Positions 1 through 8,810 of a DNA stretch of 64,000 bases are shown here, piece after piece. The stretch lies in contig PWFQ01000065.1 in NCBI GenBank assembly GCA_003554105.1, positions 1 through 64,000 on the forward strand. The letters run 5' to 3'. The notes beneath the pieces are model-generated. The model was not told where the DNA came from. It worked only from the letters and a program-made list of their open reading frames with translations, and ran no database searches. This DNA comes from Clostridiaceae bacterium. Its GTDB lineage: Bacteria; Bacillota; Clostridia; Peptostreptococcales; T1SED10-28. Made by a program: the position numbers and the translations under genes. Numbering within the stretch: the first letter of the stretch is position 1; each line of letters opens with the position of its first letter.

Positions 1-928
1 AACTGGGATTCAGTAAGGGTGCAGGTTCTCCCTTCTTTTGAAGGGCTAAAACTATTAGTCCGGTTCGTTCGGGAATTTTTGCCTCTTTAAGTGTTTGCCC
101 TTTTAAACTGGATTGATCGCAAATTACTACATCCTCTAAATCAAGAATGACATCCCCCGCCCGGGTTATGATATCCAAAAACGAGATGATAGCAGGTCTG
201 GTCACGAAGGAAGCCATTCGCATTCCCCCGATTTCATTTGGAGAGATTGTATTGTTTGCTCCCGCTTTTTTCAGTTTTTCTATAGAGTTTCTTTCCACTG
301 CCCTGGAGACGATATAAAGGTTTTCGTTCATTTGTCTGGCTGTAAGCACTGCAAATACATTGTCTGCATCATCAGAAAGGGCAGATATCAATCCTTTTGC
401 ATTTTTTATATTCGCCTTCTCCAAGGAATCCTCGTGAGTTCCGTCGCCTTGAATGACCAGAACGCCATCATCCATAAGGCTCTGAACAATTCGCTCTCTT
501 TGATCGATGACGACAAAAGGAACATTTCTTTTTTGAAACTGATCAATGACACTTTGGCCTGTTTCTCCAGCACCACATAATATGTAATGATCTTTAAGCT
601 CTTCAATCCTACGATCCATTTTTTTCCTCCTCCAAGTATCTCTAAATGTACCTTCCATAAATAAGGATACGACTTTTGTGAATCCATAACCGACGGTTCC
701 TAAACCTATGAAGATAATTAACATTGAAAAAATTTTAGCTTGATCATTCATTTCACCAACTTCTGTGTAACCTACAGTGGAGATGGTAATGACCGTCATG
801 TACAAGGCATCAAGAATACTTACATCCAGGAAGTAAGCGTAACCAATGGTACCTACTATAATAAGAGAGGTTAAGATCATCAATACAAGTCTGATTTTTT
901 CATTTTCTTGAAACTCCACAAGCTTCAA
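1..928 (-). CDS. Potassium channel protein (2TM ion channel + TrkA-N/RCK domain), partial, C-terminus runs off window start
   Basis: Reverse-strand translation contains the selectivity-filter-like TISTVGYTEVGEM and Rossmann motif HYILCGAGETGQSVIDQF; TTG (928) or GTG (919) start; frame open to the window edge, so absent from the ORF track. Confidence 0.85.
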   Translation of the reverse strand, partial: MKLVEFQENEKIRLVLMILTSLIIVGTIGYAYFLDVSILDALYMTVITISTVGYTEVGEMNDQAKIFSMLIIFIGLGTVGYGFTKVVSLFMEGTFRDTWRRKKMDRRIEELKDHYILCGAGETGQSVIDQFQKRNVPFVVIDQRERIVQSLMDDGVLVIQGDGTHEDSLEKANIKNAKGLISALSDDADNVFAVLTARQMNENLYIVSRAVERNSIEKLKKAGANNTISPNEIGGMRMASFVTRPAIISFLDIITRAGDVILDLEDVVICDQSSLKGQTLKEAKIPERTGLIVLALQKKGEPAPLLNPS

Positions 929-1071
929 CCCCTTATTTTGACTCTATTGTATTAGTACCACATTTTCTTGTAATTAAACCGATATATTTCAAACAAGAAA
1001 CAGAGGAGGTAAAAAGATACCTCCTCTTTCTAATGCCGGAGAAGGAAATATTTGTGATGAATTCCAGCATA

Positions 1072-1911
1072 TTAATATATAAAAGAGAGAATAATAGATG
1101 CGGTTCCCAACGTCCAGGTGTAATAGGAGAAGTAATAAAGTTTTCCCCTTGAGATCATACGAATCAAAGTACGGATTGCAAAAACACCGGATAAAAAGGA
1201 GACAAAAATTCCCAGAAGAAGCATATTCAACGAAACATCACCCATTCCATACTCCATTGCTTCTCTTGCTTCAAGAAGACTTGCACCTGCAATAACCGGG
1301 AATGACAGGAGAAAGGAGTAGCGGGTGGCTGCTTCTTTATTGATTCCTTGAAACAGAGCACCAGAAATCGTTGATCCGGATCGTGACATTCCGGGAGTGA
1401 TGGCAAGCCCCTGGAATACTCCAACAATAACCGCATTCAGCCATGACATTTCTTTTATTCCCTTCCGATTCTTTTTGAAGATTGTTAAATTCTCCGAAGT
1501 CCATAAAAGGGTTCCGGTAATTAGCAATGCAAAACCGATGACCCGCTGTGAAGTGTATACTTCAGAAAAGATATCTTTTAAGAGAATGCCCATCAATGCT
1601 GTAGGAATACTACCGACGATAATTAGCAGGGCAAGTTTTCGATAGATGTTATCGAGTCCTAAGCCTTTACCGCGAATAATGTCCCAACACATTTTGAAGA
1701 ACTCCAAAGTCATCTGATAGAGATCAGTCCAATAGACAACAAGGACAGAAAACAGCGTTCCGATATGTAACATAACGGTAAGAAAAAAAATCTGGTCATC
1801 CGGGGTCCCCATTAGAAATTGTGTAAGAGCTAAATGACCTGAGCTACTAACCGGTAAAAATTCTGTGACTCCTTGAACGACTCCTAAAATAATAGCTTCA
1901 ATTATTGACAC
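1072..1911 (-). CDS. uppP: Undecaprenyl-diphosphatase (UppP/BacA family)
   Basis: MSIIEAIILGVVQGVTEFLPVSSSGHLAL and GMSRSGSTISGAL motifs. Confidence 0.95.
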   Translation of the reverse strand: MSIIEAIILGVVQGVTEFLPVSSSGHLALTQFLMGTPDDQIFFLTVMLHIGTLFSVLVVYWTDLYQMTLEFFKMCWDIIRGKGLGLDNIYRKLALLIIVGSIPTALMGILLKDIFSEVYTSQRVIGFALLITGTLLWTSENLTIFKKNRKGIKEMSWLNAVIVGVFQGLAITPGMSRSGSTISGALFQGINKEAATRYSFLLSFPVIAGASLLEAREAMEYGMGDVSLNMLLLGIFVSFLSGVFAIRTLIRMISRGKLYYFSYYTWTLGTASIILSFIY

Positions 1912-2125
1912 TTTAGGTACCTCCTCATACTTAAATCCTCACTTATTGTACCATTATTAAAGCATGGATGAAAGAGAAAAATGGAAGAAGTCAGCATCAA
2001 TCAGTTTGAAAATTCCCACTACGATTAATGCTATGCTATAATGAAGGAGTAAAGAGAGCTTTCAAAAATATGCTTAAATATCGGCGAACAGGGGTATAAA
2101 AAGCTTAAAAACAGGCGGTGGTTAT

Positions 2126-3526
2126 ATGGACAGTTTATTAACAGTTTTCACAATGGAAAAAATTCTCAACCATATCGATGAAGGAATTCAAATCATTGAT
2201 CATCGTGGAAAAATTCGATACTCTAATGAGATTGCTTTGGAGATGGATGATGTGAAAAGGGAAGATGTGATCGGGAATCATGTTTTGAGTGTCTATCCTT
2301 CCCTCACAGATAAAACAAGCACCTTATTACAGGTGCTTCGAACCGGGGAATCGATTCATGATGTAAAACAGGAATTTCTGAACTTCAAAGGAAATAAAAT
2401 AACGACAATCAACACATCCATTCCAATTATTGAAGATGAAAATATCCTGGGCGCAATCGAAATTTCCCGAGACATAACGAAAGTCAGAGCCCTTTCCGAA
2501 CAACTGATTGACTTACAAAAAGAACTGTATAATGAAGAAGGAGCCACAGTTGAAGAGAAGAAGGGCACTGCAAAATTCAGGTTCCAAGATATTATTGGAA
2601 GCACGAAGGAAATTGTTTCTTTGAAAAGAAAAGCGATGAGAACCGCAGAAAATGATTCTTCGGTCATGGTCTACGGGAGCACTGGAACGGGAAAAGAGTT
2701 AATTGTGCAGGCAATTCATAATTCCAGCAGAAGAAGAGAAAAGCCGTTTATCGCTCAGAACTGTGCTGCAATTCCCGGAACTCTCCTGGAGAGTATACTT
2801 TTCGGTACGGTGAAGGGAAGTTTCACCGATGCGGATAACCGCCCGGGGCTATTCGAACTAGCCAACGGAGGAACCTTGTTTTTGGACGAAATCAATTCCA
2901 TGCCCTTTGAATTACAGGCGAAATTGTTAAGAGTTCTGGAAGAAGGAAGGATACGAAGAATTGGCGATGTTAAGACAAAGAAGGTTGATGTCAGGATTAT
3001 TGCTGCAATGAATATGGATCCTTATCATGCAATGAAAGAAAGGAAGATACGGGACGATCTTTTCTACCGTTTGAGTGTGGTCGCCTTTAGAATTCCAGAT
3101 CTTGTTGAACGGAAAGATGATTTGAAAACTCTGGTTCAGCATTTTATTGCGAAGTATAACCGTTTATTAAACCGAAATGTCAAAGGAATTACAACGGGTG
3201 TGTTACAGGTATTTTATCAATATCATTGGCCGGGAAATATTCGAGAGTTGGAGAATGTGATTGAGGGAGCAATGAACATGATTGATGGGCACTATATTAC
3301 GGAGGAAGATCTTCCAAGCCATCTTACTTTGTTCAGCGGTGGAGAAAAACAAAGTAAAGCTTTTCAATTTTCTTTAAAAGAGAGTATGAAGCACTGGGAA
3401 AAACAGTTTATTCAGGATGCAATAAAAGAAACCGGCGGGAACGTGACAAAGGCTGCTCAGCTTCTGAAAATTCCCCGACAAACCCTGCAGTATAAAATGA
3501 AAAAGTATGGAATAGCCGCCGAATAA
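2126..3526 (+). CDS. PAS-domain sigma-54-dependent transcriptional activator (RocR-like), probable regulator of the adjacent lysine-fermentation operon
   Basis: N-terminal PAS, AAA+ domain (GSTGTGKE, GGTLFLDEINSM), C-terminal Fis-type HTH (GGNVTKAAQLLKIPRQTLQYKMKK). Confidence 0.92.
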   Translation: MDSLLTVFTMEKILNHIDEGIQIIDHRGKIRYSNEIALEMDDVKREDVIGNHVLSVYPSLTDKTSTLLQVLRTGESIHDVKQEFLNFKGNKITTINTSIPIIEDENILGAIEISRDITKVRALSEQLIDLQKELYNEEGATVEEKKGTAKFRFQDIIGSTKEIVSLKRKAMRTAENDSSVMVYGSTGTGKELIVQAIHNSSRRREKPFIAQNCAAIPGTLLESILFGTVKGSFTDADNRPGLFELANGGTLFLDEINSMPFELQAKLLRVLEEGRIRRIGDVKTKKVDVRIIAAMNMDPYHAMKERKIRDDLFYRLSVVAFRIPDLVERKDDLKTLVQHFIAKYNRLLNRNVKGITTGVLQVFYQYHWPGNIRELENVIEGAMNMIDGHYITEEDLPSHLTLFSGGEKQSKAFQFSLKESMKHWEKQFIQDAIKETGGNVTKAAQLLKIPRQTLQYKMKKYGIAAE

Positions 3527-3541
3527 TGGGCGGCTATTTTT
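3511..3541 (+). terminator. Rho-independent terminator overlapping the regulator stop codon
   Basis: AATAGCCGCC-GAATAATG-GGCGGCTATT followed by TTTT. Confidence 0.85.
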
Positions 3542-3656
3542 TCTTATGCTAATAAACCGTGGGGGTGTTAAAAAGAAAGCAGAATGCAATCACATAGGAC
3601 ATTGAAAAACAAAGGTTTGAAGGACCGGGGATCGCTCGAACGGATTGTTATAATAT

Positions 3657-3672
3657 TGGCATAGTTTTTGCA
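3657..3672 (+). promoter_or_regulatory. Sigma-54 (-24/-12) promoter of the kdd-kam operon
   Basis: TGGCATA-GTTT-TTGCA, matches TGGCAYR-N4-TTGCW; adjacent to a sigma-54 activator gene. Confidence 0.9.
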
Positions 3673-3736
3673 ACACTAAACAGAGGAGTATAGTATGCTA
3701 TGAATAATAGAAATAATAATTGAAGGAGGGTTTTCA

Positions 3737-4777
3737 ATGGAAAAAACAGGGTGCTCTTTAGGGACTCATCGAGTTTTGGAACCGAAAGGGGTATTACCCC
3801 AACCGGCACTGAAAGTGGACAATCGGATGGAGATTTATGACAATGAAATATTAGTTGACGTTCAAACTCTGAATATTGATTCCGCAAGTTTTACTCAGAT
3901 TAAAGATCAAGCGGGGAAAGACCCGGAGAAAATTAAAGAGATCATGCTAAAGATCGTCGAAGAACGGGGGAAACACCAAAATCCTGTTACAGGATCCGGT
4001 GGGATGTTAATCGGAACCGTTAGAAAGATCGGATCGGCTCTAAAAGGACAGAGGGACATTAAGGAAGGGGACAAAATTGCAACATTAGTCTCTCTCTCTT
4101 TAACTCCCCTAGTGATTGAGGAAATTACTGAAATCCGAATGGATATTGATCAAGTGGACATAAAAGGAAAGGCCATTCTCTTTGAATCCGGAATTTATGC
4201 AAAGCTTCCCCAGGATTTGCCGGAAAACTTAGCCCTCTCCGTGCTTGATGTTGCAGGTGCCCCGGCTCAGACTGCAAAACTGGTTCAACCTGGTCATCGT
4301 GTCGTGGTGATTGGAGGAGCAGGGAAGTCGGGAATGCTCTGTCTGTATGAAGCGAAAAAAAGAGCAGGAATCACCGGTCAGGTAATCTGTCTTGCTCATA
4401 GCGAGAAATCAATTGAAAGGCCTAAGTCTTTAGGACTGGCAGATAAATACGTGGCTGTGGATGCAACAGACGCTCTTGCAGTGAAAAATGCAATTGAGCA
4501 ATTGACAGATGGTGAGATGGCAGATGTTGTGATCAATTGTGTAAATGTGAATAATACTGAAATGGGAAGTATACTGGCGGCAAAAACCGACGGTTTGGTG
4601 TATTTTTTCTCTATGGCGACAAACTTTACAAAAGCTGCATTAGGAGCAGAAGGAGTAGGACGGGATACGACAATGATTATCGGAAACGGCTATACAAAAG
4701 GACATGCTGAAATATCTCTTCAAATACTACGAGAAAGCGATGAACTTCGAAAGGTGTATCAGGAACTTTACAGTTAG
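3737..4777 (+). CDS. kdd: L-erythro-3,5-diaminohexanoate dehydrogenase
   Basis: MEKTGCSLGTHRVLEPKGVLPQPALKVDN; Rossmann VVVIGGAGKSGMLCLYEAKK; operon context with kamA/kamDE. Confidence 0.92.
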   Translation: MEKTGCSLGTHRVLEPKGVLPQPALKVDNRMEIYDNEILVDVQTLNIDSASFTQIKDQAGKDPEKIKEIMLKIVEERGKHQNPVTGSGGMLIGTVRKIGSALKGQRDIKEGDKIATLVSLSLTPLVIEEITEIRMDIDQVDIKGKAILFESGIYAKLPQDLPENLALSVLDVAGAPAQTAKLVQPGHRVVVIGGAGKSGMLCLYEAKKRAGITGQVICLAHSEKSIERPKSLGLADKYVAVDATDALAVKNAIEQLTDGEMADVVINCVNVNNTEMGSILAAKTDGLVYFFSMATNFTKAALGAEGVGRDTTMIIGNGYTKGHAEISLQILRESDELRKVYQELYS

Positions 4778-4826
4778 GTGGGAATATAAGTATCATTTCA
4801 ATTTGAGAAAATAAAGGAGTGGAAAC

Positions 4827-6077
4827 ATGAGAGATTATAAAAGCATTGAATTATGGAAAGATGTTACGGAAGAGCAGTGGAATGATTGGAAGTGGCAAGT
4901 GAAAAATCGGATTACCAACTTGGAGGATTTGAAGAAAGTTGTAAACCTTACTGAAAAAGAAGAAAGAGGAGTGCTGGATACCCTATCTATACTGCGAATG
5001 GGAATTACTCCATATTATGCTGCATTAATGGATGAAAATGATCCAAACTGTCCTGTACGTCTGCAGGCGATCCCAAGCACATCGGAGCTTGAAAAAGGAA
5101 AAGCCGACATGGAAGATCCTTTAAGTGAAGATGTTGATTCTCCGGTTCCCGGTCTTACACACCGATACCCTGATCGGGTACTGTTACTAATCACAGACAT
5201 GTGCTCTATGTATTGTCGCCATTGTACAAGAAGACGTTTTGCCGGGCAACAGGATAAGGAACAGCCTAAGGATCGCATTGATCAAGCAATCGAATACATT
5301 AGAAACACACCGGAAGTGAGAGATGTTCTTCTTTCAGGAGGAGACTGTCTATTGGTTTCCGATGCACGTCTGGAATATATTATACAAGAGCTTCGTAAAA
5401 TTGAACATGTAGAGATCATTCGACTGGGGTCGCGAACACCAGTGGTCATGCCTCAAAGAATCACACCCGACCTCGTAAATATGTTGAAAAAATATCATCC
5501 GATTTGGCTGAATACCCACTTTAATCATTCGAAAGAGATCACAGGAGAGACGAAAGAAGCCTTGCGTTTATTGGCGAATGCAGGAATTCCCCTGGGAAAT
5601 CAATCTGTTCTGTTGCGTGGAATTAATGACTGTGTTCATATCATGAAGGACCTTGTGCATAATTTAGTAAAAAATCGGGTGCGCCCTTATTACATTTACC
5701 AATGTGACCTTTCTATGGGAATTGAACACTTTAGGACTCCTGTAGCAAAAGGGTTGGAAATTATTGAAGGACTAAGGGGACACACTTCCGGGTATGCTGT
5801 GCCGACCTTTGTTGTAGATGCTCCCGGTGGCGGAGGGAAAATTCCTGTTATGCCCAGTTACATGATCTCACAGTCAGCAAATAAGGTAGTACTTAGAAAC
5901 TATGAAGGGGTTATCACCACATACACTGAGCCTAAGCCTTACGAAGATCATCCGAATTGCGAGATTTGTTCGGGGAAAAAGGCCGATGAGGTTGAAGGGG
6001 TGGCGTCATTGCTGGCAGGGAAGCGAATATCTTTAGAACCTGCTCAATTGAAACGCTTGCAAAGAAGCAAGAAATAG
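4827..6077 (+). CDS. kamA: Lysine 2,3-aminomutase (radical SAM)
   Basis: CSMYCRHCTRRR (CxxxCxxC), DVLLSGGDCLL, typical KamA length 416 aa. Confidence 0.96.
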   Translation: MRDYKSIELWKDVTEEQWNDWKWQVKNRITNLEDLKKVVNLTEKEERGVLDTLSILRMGITPYYAALMDENDPNCPVRLQAIPSTSELEKGKADMEDPLSEDVDSPVPGLTHRYPDRVLLLITDMCSMYCRHCTRRRFAGQQDKEQPKDRIDQAIEYIRNTPEVRDVLLSGGDCLLVSDARLEYIIQELRKIEHVEIIRLGSRTPVVMPQRITPDLVNMLKKYHPIWLNTHFNHSKEITGETKEALRLLANAGIPLGNQSVLLRGINDCVHIMKDLVHNLVKNRVRPYYIYQCDLSMGIEHFRTPVAKGLEIIEGLRGHTSGYAVPTFVVDAPGGGGKIPVMPSYMISQSANKVVLRNYEGVITTYTEPKPYEDHPNCEICSGKKADEVEGVASLLAGKRISLEPAQLKRLQRSKK

Positions 6078-6115
6078 ACCTGCAGGCAGCAAACAATGGG
6101 AGGGGGTGTCTTGAG

Positions 6116-7156
6116 TTGCTGATGAAGCTTATTTACGGTAAGTATCGTGTGGTATCGGTGGTGGGTATGGCAAAAAATGCAGGCAAAACTGTCGTTCTCA
6201 ATAAGTTGATTGAAGAAGCCTATAAAAAGTATATTACACTCGGCCTCACTTCCATCGGAAGAGATGGTGAACGGGAGGATCTGGTAACAAAAACGGAAAA
6301 GCCTGTGATTCATGTGATGGAAGGAACGATTATTGCGACTGCTCAAGACACAATCCTAAACGCCGATGCACGGCTGGAAATCCTTGAAGTGACTGAATAT
6401 CGAACAACTCTGGGACCCATTGTGCTTTGCCGCGTGAAAGAGAATGGACTTGTGGAAATCGCGGGTCCCGGTAATAATTGGGAGATTCGGGAGGTTGCAA
6501 AGAAGATGCTTCTTTACGGCGTCGATGTTGTCCTGGTTGATGGAGCAATCAACAGGAAAACCGCTGCCTCTCCTGAAATCACGGATGCAACGATCCTTTC
6601 TACGGGAGCGGTGGTCAGCAGAAGTATCGATCGGGTTTTGGAGGAGACAGCACATCAGGTGGAATTATTCGGTCTGGAAAAAGTCAGCAATCCCATCATT
6701 CTTGAAGAAGCGAAAAAACTCATGGAAAAAAGTGTAATTGGCTTGGTGCATAAGAATGGGAGTAGCACAGAACTGAATCTTAAAACGGCATTGAATGCTG
6801 GAAGAATTATCGGAGGAGCGATTGAGGAGTCGACAGAGTATATTGTTTTCCCCGGGTCGTTAGTCAGAAAAACACTCGAGGATCTAATAGCGGTTACTCC
6901 CCTATACAAAAAAGTCACTTTCATTGTGCACGACGGAACAAAAATATTTATTGCCTATCATGACTGGCTCAAATTTAAAAGACGGGGAGTTCGGATGCAA
7001 GTGGTTGAACCAATCCAGGTGTTGGCAGTTTCGGTCAATCCCTATGCTCCCCAGGGATATGAGTTTCAGCCCGAGGAGTTCCATAAAAAAATGAAGGATC
7101 TTCTAAGAATCCCCGTTATTGATGTAATGCTCGAAGGAGATGATTTTTATGAATGA
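6116..7156 (+). CDS. kamB: KamB-like P-loop protein of the lysine-fermentation cluster (function not established)
   Basis: P-loop GMAKNAGKT; position between kamA and kamC. Confidence 0.8.
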   Translation: MLMKLIYGKYRVVSVVGMAKNAGKTVVLNKLIEEAYKKYITLGLTSIGRDGEREDLVTKTEKPVIHVMEGTIIATAQDTILNADARLEILEVTEYRTTLGPIVLCRVKENGLVEIAGPGNNWEIREVAKKMLLYGVDVVLVDGAINRKTAASPEITDATILSTGAVVSRSIDRVLEETAHQVELFGLEKVSNPIILEEAKKLMEKSVIGLVHKNGSSTELNLKTALNAGRIIGGAIEESTEYIVFPGSLVRKTLEDLIAVTPLYKKVTFIVHDGTKIFIAYHDWLKFKRRGVRMQVVEPIQVLAVSVNPYAPQGYEFQPEEFHKKMKDLLRIPVIDVMLEGDDFYE

Positions 7157-8798
7157 ATATATGAGCAGGAAAAACCTTCGGGAAGTGGGTTTGGAGCAGA
7201 TTATCGATTGGCTTCCTGTTCAAACAGATTACGGAAAAGATCACAAAGAAAGGATGTTTCCCCACAGTCATTCTCAAATTGAAGACTTAAGAAGGATCTA
7301 TAGAGAAATGGGTATCTTTCGCAGGGGATTGAAAAGCAGTCAGTCGATTCTCTGGAACCTGAAAGGTTTCCTATCTGAATTTAAGGATCTTCGAGGGTCT
7401 TTGAAGAGGGTAATGGATCAAGAGATCCTTAATGAAGTTGAACTGTTCGAGATCAAAAACCAAATTATGGTGATGGAGGAGTTGCTGGAGTTTTTACGAC
7501 GGTATCCGCAACTCTCCCTTGAAAAGTTCCAGATGGAGTCATTGGCACCGTTAATTAAAGCTCTGGATCCTGAAGGATCCAGGGTAAGGACTTTTTATAT
7601 TTATGACAGCTATTCCAACAGGTTGTATGAGTTGCGGGAAAAGAAACGTAAAATTACCGGGAGAATTCAGGAAATTCAAAATCAACTCAGGCAAAAAGTC
7701 TTTGAAGAGCTTGAGATTAAACCGAAGATGAACAATGAAGTTCTAATCCCGAAGGAAGATCGATCAATGGCTAAGAGAGCAGAGGAGTGCAGTCTTGTGT
7801 ACTTTCTTTCTGAAACCTACAGAAGCTATGTTTTTAAGATCGTCCCTACGGATGAAGTGATTTTATTGAGAGAAGAAAGCCAAAAATTGAAGATGGAGGA
7901 AGAGGAAGAGGAGTTTGAGATTCGAAAAATCCTCACCCAACGAGTGAGAGACTTTATTGATGAAATCAATAAAAATATTCATATCATCGGAGAGTTGGAT
8001 CTGACCATAGGGAAAATTCTGTTGGGTGATGATATGAGGGGTGTGGAACCAAGGATTGTCGATGATCCCTATATACATTTTCTTAAGGGGAGACACTCTG
8101 TTGTCGAACACCGGCTTCATCAAGAAGGGAAAGAATACATGCCGGTGGATATCTCGTTAGAAGAAGGGGTGACCATCGTAACCGGTGCAAACATGGGAGG
8201 GAAAACCATTACTCTGAAGCTTATCGCTCTGATTGCAGGGATGGCACAGTTGGGACTGTATGTACCTGCACAGGAGGCGACGGTGGGACCCTTCTCTTTT
8301 GTCTATTTTTCTTCAGGGGATGGACAATCGGAGGAGCAGGGTCTTTCAACCTTTGGAAGCGAAATTTACCATTTAAAAAATCTCACAGATGATCAACAAA
8401 GCAATGGTCTTATTTTGTTGGATGAACTGGGAAGGGGAACGAATCCCAGCGAGGGATATGGAATCTCTTACGGTGTGATCGAATATTTTAAGCAAGTGAT
8501 TGGAATTACTGTCGTAACAACACATTTGGACGGATTGACACAAATTAAGGGAGTGAAACATCTTCAGGTTGTGGGTCTTCGAAACCGAAAACCGGAAGAA
8601 ATAAAGGAGGTATTGGATAAAGCCGGGGATGGAAAGGGCCGATTGGAGGATTTGATGGACTATCGCCTGGAGCATGGAGAAGCAGACCGGGAAGTGCCGA
8701 AAGAGGCAATGATGATTGCAAGGCTCATGGGCCTAAACGAGAAGATTCTCGAGAAAGCAGAAAAGGCCCTGAAGACAAAAAAGCAAGAGATGGATTAA
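7140..8798 (+). CDS. kamC: KamC, MutS-family ATPase-like protein of the lysine-fermentation cluster
   Basis: Walker A GANMGGKTITLKLIA, LLDELGRGTNPSEG; overlaps the kamB 3' end (start may be the ATG at about 7149). Confidence 0.85.
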   Translation: MIFMNEYMSRKNLREVGLEQIIDWLPVQTDYGKDHKERMFPHSHSQIEDLRRIYREMGIFRRGLKSSQSILWNLKGFLSEFKDLRGSLKRVMDQEILNEVELFEIKNQIMVMEELLEFLRRYPQLSLEKFQMESLAPLIKALDPEGSRVRTFYIYDSYSNRLYELREKKRKITGRIQEIQNQLRQKVFEELEIKPKMNNEVLIPKEDRSMAKRAEECSLVYFLSETYRSYVFKIVPTDEVILLREESQKLKMEEEEEEFEIRKILTQRVRDFIDEINKNIHIIGELDLTIGKILLGDDMRGVEPRIVDDPYIHFLKGRHSVVEHRLHQEGKEYMPVDISLEEGVTIVTGANMGGKTITLKLIALIAGMAQLGLYVPAQEATVGPFSFVYFSSGDGQSEEQGLSTFGSEIYHLKNLTDDQQSNGLILLDELGRGTNPSEGYGISYGVIEYFKQVIGITVVTTHLDGLTQIKGVKHLQVVGLRNRKPEEIKEVLDKAGDGKGRLEDLMDYRLEHGEADREVPKEAMMIARLMGLNEKILEKAEKALKTKKQEMD

Positions 8799-8810
8799 AG
8801 GAGGATTGTT

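Noticed and set aside
332-580. Forward ORF 332..580
   Set aside because: Lies antisense to the potassium channel gene, whose reverse-strand reading has clear domain motifs
2356-2667. Antisense ORFs throughout (e.g. 2356..2667, 9123..9506, 20746..21135, 32307..32831)
   Set aside because: Overlap strongly supported genes on the opposite strand, lack RBS/family signal; treated as coding-strand shadows
7561-7582. Inverted repeat CTGGATCCTGAAGGATCCAG inside kamC
   Set aside because: Within a well-supported coding region; short palindrome explained by codons, no regulatory context
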